Below, in pieces: positions 1 to 5,909 of a stretch of DNA of 8,418 bases; position 1 is the first letter of the stretch; each line of letters begins with the position of its first letter. Made by a program: the position numbers and the translations under genes. This stretch comes from Candidatus Hydrothermota bacterium. GTDB taxonomy: Bacteria > Hydrothermota > Hydrothermia > B15-G9. The DNA lies in NCBI GenBank assembly GCA_003645975.1, contig QNDP01000043.1, positions 1 to 8,418 on the forward strand. Direction: 5' to 3'. Under the pieces are notes generated by a model. That model made no database searches. It saw only the letters and a list, made by a program, of their open reading frames with translations, and was not told where the DNA came from.

Positions 1-122
1 AAAGCCGCCATCTGATAATCCGGAATAGTGCCCCTCACAAATCCATCGACAAAAAACTTAATTTCTTCCGGCGTAAGCTTTTGACCGTCCCTCTTTTTCC
101 TGATGATGTCAACTGCCCTCAT
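1..122 (-). CDS. pdp: Pyrimidine-nucleoside phosphorylase, N-terminal part (runs off left edge)
   Basis: Only the first 40 or so residues are inside the window. They read [20 protein letters not shown] and continue to a [10 protein letters not shown] segment. This is the characteristic N-terminus of the pyrimidine-nucleoside phosphorylase / thymidine phosphorylase family, with the KKRDG and IPDYQ signatures typical of the Bacillus-type Pdp rather than enterobacterial DeoA. The family cleaves uridine or thymidine with phosphate to give the free base and (deoxy)ribose 1-phosphate, in the cytoplasm, for nucleoside salvage. The start is ATG at 122, chosen because AAGGAG (130-135, minus strand) sits seven bases upstream. 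It follows the propeller gene by 37 bases on the same strand, so the two are probably co-transcribed. The catalytic and phosphate-binding parts lie outside the window, so activity cannot be judged. Confidence 0.85.
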   Translation of the reverse strand, partial: MRAVDIIRKKRDGQKLTPEEIKFFVDGFVRGTIPDYQMAA

Positions 123-159
123 GACTCAACTCCTTGTTTTTGTTAAATTTGAAGCGAAA

Positions 160-1683
160 TCACGGAAAATCGGTCAAAATCGAGAGGCCGGAATCCGTCC
201 CAACAAAAACGGTATCGGCCTTGACCGCAACCGTGAAGCACTTATTGCCTGCAAGGCCGTCTTGCGGGCCTATCCTACGCCAAAGCTGTGTATCTCGTTC
301 AAAGACATAAAGTCCGTCATCTGTGGCCAGCCACACAAACCGCCGATCGCAGGCGACGCAGTTCACCCTCAAACTCGATGCATCGAACGGCGGAGCATGG
401 TAACTTGTCGAATCTCCGTCGATCTCGACCAATCCGTCTGCGGTTGCTATGAATGTCAGATGGTCTGGCGATTCACAGCCGCTTTCGGGAAAGAACGAGA
501 GCCAGCCGCGCGGGTCATCGAGCTTCTGGATCGAAAGGTCTGGCGCAACGGAGAAGGTGCCCAAAGAGGACAGGATTACCACATCGTCGTTCCGCCTGAA
601 GATGTCGGTTATCGGAAAGAGCAACTGCTTGAATATCCTTCGGAATGGCAGAGCGGCGCTCTCAGAATAAAGAACGCCCTTCTCGGTTCCGACAAATATG
701 CCATAATCCGTCGCCGTCGCACTCGTAACTTCGAGATTTAGGTCTTTCGGCATGAGTCCACCGTTTCGATAAAACGCTAATCCACAAGGTGTTGCAAACA
801 TGACCGTAGTGTCCTCAAGTGGAACGATGTCAACTATGGGGTCGCATTTGAATGCAAAAGTGGCCTCTGTGGAAAACGCCATCCGTTCATTTGGCCCGAT
901 GAAGGTCGCACCGCCATAACCGCCGATCCAAACTCCGTTGCTGACCAAAGAGATACATCGAACCTCGCGGGGCACTATGCCAAACCTCAACTTTTTGCGA
1001 AGGATATGCGAAAATTCGTCGTAACAGCGAATTCCATCGCCATCGGTGCCGACCCAGATCATCCCGTTGGCACGATAGAAAACGGTGTAATCGACCCTTC
1101 CCAACCCATCCACAAATTCAAACATCGGGATGAGAAAATTCAGTTGAACATCGTCTTTCGAGAGTTCCGACTTCCTTCCTGCCCAGATGGTGTTTTCCGC
1201 TGGACTGACCCCGTCCATGCGTGCGCCCGTCATTTTTGATAGTGTCCAAACCGTGCCATCGCTTTTCTCGACATAGAGGTAGTCGAAGTCAGCGCCTATC
1301 GATTCGGCGTTTCCCACAAGTGCAATAAAACGGGCATGGCGGTCGGCGACGGGATACCAGCGATAAATTCCGCCGTTGTAATAGAAGTAAACATCTGGTG
1401 TTGCGGGGTCAGGGACAGCAAGTTCGGCTGGCATATCCGTCAGCGTGGCCTCAATTTTGTCTTCGATCAGATTATAGACAACAACCCCACCGTCGGTTCC
1501 AAGATAGAGTTTGTTGAGGTGAAAAACGATGGAGTTGATATAGTCAAACCTCGAAATGTTCGTAATTTGCAGCGAAATCAATAGATACAGCAAAGCCATA
1601 GGCAGCAAGTATAATCTCAGGAAACAGAGAGGTTCAACAAAGCTGGAGTTATTGGATTTGACTCTCGTATTTTTCAAAACCAT
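160..1683 (-). CDS. Membrane-anchored beta-propeller protein (two-component-regulator propeller type)
   Basis: The longest reading frame is 507 residues. An N-terminal hydrophobic stretch (about residues 19-40) looks like a signal anchor or uncleaved signal peptide, so the rest is probably exported. The body is almost entirely propeller-like: repeated xWhGTxxGhhhh units occur at about residues 59-71, 209-218, 251-258, 329-337, 411-418, 450-460 and 492-502, where h is hydrophobic. The blade near 466-500 has the classic pattern of Trp, then QDGLAGN, then FVGTDSGL seen in the regulator propeller family (PF07494 type). In many proteins this fold is the sensor half of hybrid histidine kinases, but here there is no following membrane helix, kinase or output domain, so it is a stand-alone propeller whose ligand is unknown. 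The start is uncertain. ATG at 1683 lacks a ribosome site and overlaps the -10 box of the divergent gene; Met29 (ATG at 1599) is an alternative that keeps most of the hydrophobic segment. The pyrimidine-nucleoside phosphorylase gene follows closely. Confidence 0.75.
   Translation of the reverse strand: MVLKNTRVKSNNSSFVEPLCFLRLYLLPMALLYLLISLQITNISRFDYINSIVFHLNKLYLGTDGGVVVYNLIEDKIEATLTDMPAELAVPDPATPDVYFYYNGGIYRWYPVADRHARFIALVGNAESIGADFDYLYVEKSDGTVWTLSKMTGARMDGVSPAENTIWAGRKSELSKDDVQLNFLIPMFEFVDGLGRVDYTVFYRANGMIWVGTDGDGIRCYDEFSHILRKKLRFGIVPREVRCISLVSNGVWIGGYGGATFIGPNERMAFSTEATFAFKCDPIVDIVPLEDTTVMFATPCGLAFYRNGGLMPKDLNLEVTSATATDYGIFVGTEKGVLYSESAALPFRRIFKQLLFPITDIFRRNDDVVILSSLGTFSVAPDLSIQKLDDPRGWLSFFPESGCESPDHLTFIATADGLVEIDGDSTSYHAPPFDASSLRVNCVACDRRFVWLATDDGLYVFERDTQLWRRIGPQDGLAGNKCFTVAVKADTVFVGTDSGLSILTDFP
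1608..1637 (-). promoter_or_regulatory. Possible promoter for the propeller gene
   Basis: On the minus strand TTGAAC (1637-1632) and TATACT (1613-1608) are separated by 18 bases. This would start transcription near 1600, almost on the Met29 codon of the propeller gene, leaving little or no leader. That fits poorly with translation from either visible ATG, so this is a weak candidate only. Confidence 0.3.
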
Positions 1684-1686
1684 AAT
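1658..1686 (+). promoter_or_regulatory. Sigma-70-type promoter of the SAM hydrolase gene
   Basis: TTGACT (1658-1663), a 17-base spacer and CATAAT (1681-1686) match the housekeeping promoter consensus at five of six positions in each box. Transcription should start near 1693, giving a leader of about 25 bases that contains the ribosome site. The promoter lies inside the 5' end of the longest frame of the divergent propeller gene, which argues that the true start of that gene is further in. Confidence 0.75.
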
Positions 1687-1703
1687 TTAGCAAAATCAAA
1701 AAT

Positions 1704-1713
1704 AAGGTGGTGA
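1704..1713 (+). promoter_or_regulatory. Strong ribosome binding site of the SAM hydrolase gene
   Basis: AAGGTGGTGA matches the complement of the 16S rRNA 3' end at nine of ten positions and lies four bases before the ATG at 1718. It fixes this start. Confidence 0.85.
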
Positions 1714-1717
1714 GAAA

Positions 1718-2494
1718 ATGGGCGTTGTAGCAATGATTTCTGACTTTGGATTGGAAGACTACTATGTTGGTGTTATGAAAGCCGTCATGCTTTCTATAAA
1801 CGAGAATTTGAAGTTCATAGACATAACGCATGAAATTCCGCCATTCGGTGTCATTCCAGCCCAATTTATACTCAAGATTTCCTACAAGTATTTTCCGCCG
1901 AAAACGGTGTTCTTGACGGTGGTTGACCCCGGCGTAGGCAGTGAGCGCAGAGCTATGGTGCTGAAAACCGAAAACTATTACTTCGTGGGACCCGACAACG
2001 GCGTGTTCACTTATTTCATGGATGAGAAAGCGCAGGCCTTCGAGCTACCCATCCCTCAAAATGCTTCGAGGACATTTCACGGGCGCGATGTGTTCGCCCC
2101 CGCCGCAGCCAAACTCGCATCGGGCGTCAAGCCCGAAGACTTGGGCAAACCGTTCGATGACCCCGTAAAGGTCGAGATTCCCGTTCCCGAGCCGATCGGC
2201 CTCGAAGGCGAAGCGCTCAAGGCGATGGTTCTCTACATCGACAGGTTCGGCAACCTGATAACAAATGTCCCTGCTGAGATGGTTATGGACAAAGACATTC
2301 GCGTCGAGATCAACGGGATCGAGGTCAGCGGCTTGAAATCGTCTTATAGCGAAGTCGATCGAAAGGAGCCGCTTGCGCTGATCGGCTCATCGAACTACTT
2401 GGAGATCTCAGTTCGTGAGGGCAACGCTCAGGAGTTTTTCGGTGCGGAAATGTTTACCCCCGTCATCGTTAAATTCCCAAAATCCTTAGAGTAA
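1718..2494 (+). CDS. S-adenosyl-L-methionine hydrolase (adenosine-forming), DUF62 / SAM hydroxide adenosyltransferase family
   Basis: This 258-residue cytoplasmic protein is full length for the family. Visible signatures are ISDFGLEDYYVGVMK (7-21), where SDFG is the family opening; VVDPGVGSERR (68-78); VGPDNG (90-95); FHGRDVFAPAAA (120-131); and IDRFGNLITN (174-183) in the C-terminal barrel. D70, R77 and H121 correspond to the Asp-Arg-His set described as activating water in characterised members. Those enzymes hydrolyse S-adenosylmethionine to adenosine and L-methionine; halogenases of the same superfamily (SalL, fluorinase) lack this set, so hydrolase is the better call. The gene has its own promoter and a strong ribosome site, runs divergent from the propeller gene, and its last nine bases overlap the 3' end of the convergent VanZ-PgpA gene. 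The biological reason for SAM hydrolysis in such bacteria is unsettled; removal of excess SAM or supply of adenosine are possibilities. Confidence 0.93.
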   Translation: MGVVAMISDFGLEDYYVGVMKAVMLSINENLKFIDITHEIPPFGVIPAQFILKISYKYFPPKTVFLTVVDPGVGSERRAMVLKTENYYFVGPDNGVFTYFMDEKAQAFELPIPQNASRTFHGRDVFAPAAAKLASGVKPEDLGKPFDDPVKVEIPVPEPIGLEGEALKAMVLYIDRFGNLITNVPAEMVMDKDIRVEINGIEVSGLKSSYSEVDRKEPLALIGSSNYLEISVREGNAQEFFGAEMFTPVIVKFPKSLE

Positions 2495-3277
2495 CACAGC
2501 ATGGACTAACCTCAAGACCACATTTGCGAAAACACCGGCCAGCCAATCGTCAGCCATCACCCCCAGTCCTCCAGGAAGCTTTTGAGATTTGTCGATTATC
2601 CACGGTTTGAAGATGTCAAAAAATCTGAACAGGAAAAAGCCAGCGATCAGAATCGACGGCTTTTTGGGCAGAAACATGACCGCAATCAAAGCCCCTGCAA
2701 ATTCGTCCACGACAACCTCAGAAGGGTCATTTTTGCCGAGCTTGCTGGAGAAGTGTTCGGCAGCCCAAAGTCCCACAAGCGAAATCGCTGGGACTGTGAA
2801 AACGAGAAATTCGGAGTTGACGGGCAAAAAATGGTAGAGAGCAAGTGCAACTAAGGATGCGAAAGTGCCCGGCATCAGGGGCAAAAAGCCGACGCCCATG
2901 ATCGTCGCTATCCCGTCCATTATCAACGGAAAAAGGAATTGGGGCGTCAAGACCGCAAGGAGGGCGCCCAGCGAATCCATAGCAAAATCCACAATGTCGC
3001 CCTCCCGCCAAGGCAAAAATAATTGGATGACTTCGATCATGAATCCGAAGGCCAAACCGTAAAAGAGGTATCGAAGTCGATGCTGCCAGCCGTGCGCAGC
3101 CGTTACGAAAAGCACAAGGAAATAAAAAATCACGAAATGGGCAAATTTGTCGAAGTTGCTCATCTTACCAAAAGCGCCCTTGCTTGGAACGACCGCAAGG
3201 ATCAACGAGAGGACGGCAAAGCACCAAGCCAAAATGTTGAAATCGCTTAGAATCGCCTTAACCTTTTTTTCGTCCAT
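2486..3277 (-). CDS. pgpA: Fusion of VanZ-like domain and phosphatidylglycerophosphatase A
   Basis: One uninterrupted 263-residue frame carries two membrane domains. Residues about 14-110 are VanZ-like: DKFAHF (43-48), the E82-x-x-Q85 pair, then P89-x-R91, EGD (92-94) and D97-x-x-x-D101 ahead of a final helix. Residues about 120-260 are PgpA: MGVGFLPLMPGTFASL (127-142), ND (183-184), VVDEFAG (189-195), FRFFDIFKPW (217-226) and GGLGVMADDWLAG (236-248). All conserved acidic positions of the phosphatase are present, so it is probably active. PgpA removes the phosphate from phosphatidylglycerophosphate to make phosphatidylglycerol in the inner membrane. VanZ is named for teicoplanin resistance and its biochemical role is unknown. 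The ATG at 3277 is preceded by GAGAGGA at a good distance. The gene starts three bases after the prenyltransferase stop, so the two are co-transcribed and probably translationally coupled. PgpA proteins are usually about 160-170 residues without an extra membrane domain. Confidence 0.9.
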   Translation of the reverse strand: MDEKKVKAILSDFNILAWCFAVLSLILAVVPSKGAFGKMSNFDKFAHFVIFYFLVLFVTAAHGWQHRLRYLFYGLAFGFMIEVIQLFLPWREGDIVDFAMDSLGALLAVLTPQFLFPLIMDGIATIMGVGFLPLMPGTFASLVALALYHFLPVNSEFLVFTVPAISLVGLWAAEHFSSKLGKNDPSEVVVDEFAGALIAVMFLPKKPSILIAGFFLFRFFDIFKPWIIDKSQKLPGGLGVMADDWLAGVFANVVLRLVHAVLL

Positions 3278-3280
3278 AAC

Positions 3281-4225
3281 TTATCCTCTCAGGCTGGGAT
3301 AGTCCAATCCGAACCGCGTTTTGTAATACCTCTTCAATCCGAAATAGACCACAATGCCGATGGCGATGTATATCGGACAGTGGATTCCTATGACGAGAGC
3401 GAAAAACACACCGGCGAGCCTGAAAGCGACCCTTGAACGCATGTCGATCTGTTCCGGATCATTTGTCATTGCAGCCCAAAGGAATCCCGGAAGCGACAGG
3501 CCAGAAGCTATTGAGACAGTGAACACCCTGACGATGAGCGAGATTGCGAAGGAAGCCGCCATCAGTCCGAGCGCAAGCAGCGCAGTCGCAAACGGCTTCA
3601 AAATGACCCCTGTGGTATAAGCGCTGTCCCGAAGGTCTCCGGGAATGTCGGGAATGGTGGTCTCGGCATAGGTTGCGCCTACGGCCAGCATGAACGGCAC
3701 GGAAAGCCGAAAGAATCCAGCAAGCGACCCCTTTGCAGCCCAAAATCCGAGAGCAAAAGTCAACAAGCCATAGCCCAACGCATTCCATATCAGGTCGATA
3801 AACGGTCTCCCCTTGAATCTGAATGGGCGCACCGAGTAGAGAAATCCAAAAATCCAAATCGTGAGAAGGAGAAGGAACGGCAACCTTCCACAAAATGCGC
3901 CCAACACCAGTCCAAAGATGCTGAGTCCAACGACGACGAGCCACGCAGCCTTGACCGGGATTATCCCTTCGGGAAGGAGAAACAACTTTTTGTTAATTCT
4001 ATCCGTCTCGATGTCCACTATCTGGTTGACCACATAGGCCGATCCGGATATAGCTGTCAGTGCGACAAATATGCACCAAAAAGCCCAAGATTTCGGGAAT
4101 ATCGGGTGAAGAATACGGCCATCCATGCCATGAAAATACCCGTAAAAAAGGAACATCCAAACGGGCATCATCAAGGTGGGCCTTAACAGGAACAAAAAGT
4201 CCCAAAAATCGGCTTTTCTGGCCAT
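3281..4225 (-). CDS. UbiA-family prenyltransferase, substrate unknown
   Basis: This is a 314-residue polytopic inner-membrane protein with about eight or nine hydrophobic helices. Both metal and diphosphate-binding motifs of the UbiA superfamily are intact. The first is NQIVDIETD (67-75), an NxxxDxxxD motif followed by RINKK. The second is PDIPGDLRD (192-200). The intervening YSVRPFRFKGRPF (130-142) matches the usual YSxxPxRxKxRP loop followed by an Asn. Such enzymes transfer a polyprenyl group from its diphosphate to an acceptor: hydroxybenzoate, naphthoate, haem, chlorophyllide, homogentisate or, for the archaeal-lipid member, geranylgeranylglyceryl phosphate. Nothing in the sequence alone fixes the acceptor. 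It is the middle gene of an operon, one base after the stop of the upstream gene and three bases before the VanZ-PgpA start. That context favours a lipid or lipid-linked product over a quinone, but this is inference. There is no clear separate ribosome site, so coupling to the upstream gene is likely. Confidence 0.9.
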   Translation of the reverse strand: MARKADFWDFLFLLRPTLMMPVWMFLFYGYFHGMDGRILHPIFPKSWAFWCIFVALTAISGSAYVVNQIVDIETDRINKKLFLLPEGIIPVKAAWLVVVGLSIFGLVLGAFCGRLPFLLLLTIWIFGFLYSVRPFRFKGRPFIDLIWNALGYGLLTFALGFWAAKGSLAGFFRLSVPFMLAVGATYAETTIPDIPGDLRDSAYTTGVILKPFATALLALGLMAASFAISLIVRVFTVSIASGLSLPGFLWAAMTNDPEQIDMRSRVAFRLAGVFFALVIGIHCPIYIAIGIVVYFGLKRYYKTRFGLDYPSLRG

Positions 4226-4226
4226 C

Positions 4227-4664
4227 TTAGGCTGGTGGGATGTCCGATGTTTTGGGTGATGTTCTTCTCATAAGTTTTTGTAGATCTTCTTTGACCATCT
4301 CGATAAACTTTCGCACCAACGAGACAAATTCGCCAAAGATGCGGAGTTCCTCGTCATCCACATTGACAAAACTGGATTCCATAGCCGACAAGAAAGTTAT
4401 GCTGTTGTCATCCATAAGTTCTTGATGATCTAAAAGGAATTGGACAAGTGCGCTTAGACTGCTTGTCTCTCCCTTTTTGCCGGTTAAGCTGTCATCCCGT
4501 GCTGCATCCAAAACCAATTCAAAAAAGTTTGAGAGTGTTTCAAAGTAGTTTTCCGGGAGGCTTTCGATAACCTTCTGATCCACATCGATTTTTGCCAGCA
4601 ATTCGCCGAATTTTTCGACCTTCTCATCTTTGTTTCTCTCTTCGTTTCTGTCAAATTCCGCCAT
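4227..4664 (-). CDS. Acidic, helical protein of unknown function (first gene of the lipid operon)
   Basis: I do not recognise this 145-residue protein. It has no signal peptide or membrane segment. It is rich in Asp and Glu, and reads as a series of amphipathic helices with spaced Leu, Phe and Val, for example YFETLSNFFELVLDAA and ELRIFGEFVSLVRKF. The C-terminus is short, basic and then disordered (KLMRRTSPKTSDIPPA). It is probably a soluble all-helical protein or a membrane-surface partner. The start is ATG at 4664, set by GGAGGTC (4668-4674, minus strand) four bases-odd upstream. A longer frame to 4727 is excluded because the promoter at 4743-4714 starts transcription downstream of it. Its stop is one base from the prenyltransferase start, so it belongs to the same operon and may regulate or bind those enzymes. 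That role is a guess from position. Confidence 0.8.
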   Translation of the reverse strand: MAEFDRNEERNKDEKVEKFGELLAKIDVDQKVIESLPENYFETLSNFFELVLDAARDDSLTGKKGETSSLSALVQFLLDHQELMDDNSITFLSAMESSFVNVDDEELRIFGEFVSLVRKFIEMVKEDLQKLMRRTSPKTSDIPPA

Positions 4665-4667
4665 TTT

Positions 4668-4674
4668 GACCTCC
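4668..4674 (-). promoter_or_regulatory. Ribosome binding site that fixes the operon's first start
   Basis: GGAGGTC on the minus strand lies three bases before ATG 4664-4662. No comparable site precedes the in-frame ATG at 4727, so the shorter protein is preferred. Confidence 0.8.
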
Positions 4675-4713
4675 GATTTTTGCAAGTTTTTGAAATCTAT
4701 TAAGTTGGCTTGG

Positions 4714-4743
4714 ATTATAAACACCAATCTGCGGCCTTTTCAA
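4714..4743 (-). promoter_or_regulatory. Sigma-70-type promoter of the unknown-UbiA-PgpA operon
   Basis: On the minus strand TTGAAA (4743-4738), an 18-base spacer and a perfect TATAAT (4719-4714) form a near-consensus promoter. The predicted transcript starts near 4707, with a leader of about 42 bases before ATG 4664. It drives the three genes down to 2486; no other promoter or terminator is seen between them. Confidence 0.75.
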
Positions 4744-4750
4744 GCAAAGA

Positions 4751-4765
4751 GAGGAATTGCTCCTC
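4751..4765. repeat. Small inverted repeat upstream of the operon promoter
   Basis: GAGGA and TCCTC flank a five-base centre, seven bases upstream of the -35 box of the minus-strand promoter. A second small repeat, GATGT/ACATC, lies at 4789-4804. Both are short enough to arise by chance; an operator is possible. Confidence 0.25.
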
Positions 4766-4855
4766 ATGTAGGATAAGCCTATCATCTTGATGTTTAGCGA
4801 CATCCGTGAAATTCGCTGATACATTTTGAAATAAGTGTTGCAAACCCAAATCACA

Positions 4856-4915
4856 TTGACAATCATGGAAATACATTGTATCTCGTAGGAGTTAAGACCT
4901 GACCGGCATTATACT
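4856..4915 (+). promoter_or_regulatory. Candidate promoter elements for the transthyretin-like gene
   Basis: A perfect TTGACA occurs at 4856-4861, but at 17 bases its partner is only TATCTC (4879-4884). A better -10, TATACT, lies at 4910-4915 without a convincing -35. Transcription probably starts in this stretch, but the exact promoter cannot be chosen. Confidence 0.35.
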
Positions 4916-4939
4916 TAAAAATCAATTTGGGAGGTGTGC

Positions 4940-5680
4940 ATGAAAGCTTCCAAAGTTAAGTTTTATAAATTTGGTAAACCTTCAGAATGTGTTGATTTCC
5001 TTCATTGCAGATGTGAAAAGATAGGTGAGATGGAAGTGAGTGAGTTCAACGAACTTGCAAAAATTTTACGCCTTCCTTTGGAAGATGATTCATTGCAACT
5101 TGTGGTTCCTATGGAATTTGGGGTGCTGGTTCCCGATATTCGATCGGTTTTTGAAAATTACAGGCGATTTTTCAGGACATACCGTCGTGAACCTTTTCTC
5201 ATCGTGTCCAATTCCTTGATAGAAAGCAAGCAGTTGAAAACTCGGTTTCCCGATTTCGTCCGGATGGTGAAGCCCTACATGGAACACGGCTTCCTGATCC
5301 TCATATTTGACAGTCCGTCCGATCCTGATGCCGACTTCCTTGTCAGCGGTGTTGTAAAGGACAAACTTGACAGACCCATAGCATGTGCACAGATAGTTCT
5401 GTTCGAGATGGATCCGTTCAAAGAAGACCTCTTGGGGTGGAGTATCACCGATAAAGAAGGCAGATTCGGGATCCGTTACGGCGAAAAACAGTTTAAAGAC
5501 CTGTTTGAGGGAAGCCCTGAATTGAAACTTGAGGTCAGGATATGGGAAGGAGATGGTCGGTTTGAACCTGTGATAATCTGCACAAAGACAAGGGGTGTCC
5601 GTTCAACCGAATATGTCTCCCTCAAGATAGACCTTATAGGTGGGTCAGCCGTCGGCTGGTTCTGCAAACGCCCCAAATAG
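4940..5680 (+). CDS. Protein of unknown function with C-terminal transthyretin-like domain
   Basis: This 246-residue protein has no signal peptide or clear membrane segment, so it is probably cytoplasmic. The start is ATG at 4940, five bases after GGGAGG (4929-4934). The C-terminal part, about residues 133-215, resembles transthyretin-like or carboxypeptidase-regulatory beta-sandwich domains: VSGVVKDKLDRPIACAQIVL, then DLLGWSITDKEGRFGIRY (163-180) and PELKLEVRIW. The pattern of a small Gly-Val strand, an acidic loop, LLG, then TDxxGRFxIxY and a later P-(D/E)-L is a known recurring variant of this fold. Such domains usually bind or scaffold rather than catalyse. The N-terminal 130 residues are not recognised; they are mixed alpha/beta and contain an ECVDFLHCRC stretch (16-25) with three closely spaced cysteines. 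The gene stands alone: the lipid operon diverges from it, and the next gene on the same strand is 229 bases downstream. No function is proposed. Confidence 0.75.
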   Translation: MKASKVKFYKFGKPSECVDFLHCRCEKIGEMEVSEFNELAKILRLPLEDDSLQLVVPMEFGVLVPDIRSVFENYRRFFRTYRREPFLIVSNSLIESKQLKTRFPDFVRMVKPYMEHGFLILIFDSPSDPDADFLVSGVVKDKLDRPIACAQIVLFEMDPFKEDLLGWSITDKEGRFGIRYGEKQFKDLFEGSPELKLEVRIWEGDGRFEPVIICTKTRGVRSTEYVSLKIDLIGGSAVGWFCKRPK

Positions 5681-5909
5681 CTCTATTGAAAAAACGGTTC
5701 TCACTCACCCCCTTTGCCTCTCTTGATCTTCTCAGAGAATGTCGAATTTTGTGTTGTTGGTTGGCTAAATTCAGCGTGTTTTCTTCATAATATCGTGCTG
5801 CATTTTTTGCCGAACGGCTTTCCATCGAAAAAAATTTAATCCTTTAAAATAGGGACTCATTGGATGTTCTGTGAGATTATGAAACTCAATATCAAAAGGA
5901 GCGACAAAT
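5681..5909. other. Intergenic region between the transthyretin-like and amidohydrolase genes
   Basis: This AT-rich stretch of 229 bases has no plausible gene. It holds a short palindrome TTCTCaGAGAA (5729-5739), a GCCGAACGGC repeat (5809-5818), and a CATAAT at 5786-5791 that could serve as a -10 box with a poor -35 (TTGGCT, 5761-5766, 19-base spacer). No good terminator with a T-run was found. The ribosome site for the next gene is at its right end. Confidence 0.5.
5894..5901 (+). promoter_or_regulatory. Ribosome binding site of the amidohydrolase gene
   Basis: AAAAGGAG lies eight bases before ATG 5910 and supports that start. Confidence 0.8.

Noticed and set aside
103..741. Plus-strand frame of 212 codons
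   Set aside because: It lies wholly across the propeller and pdp genes on the opposite strand, has no ribosome site and no family pattern; it is a shadow frame.
4665..4727. Longer start of the operon's first protein at ATG 4727
   Set aside because: The near-consensus promoter would begin transcription near 4707, inside this extension, and a strong ribosome site precedes ATG 4664.
4771..4785. GATA-TATC palindrome as an operator
   Set aside because: Only four-base arms around a four-base centre; chance is the simplest explanation.
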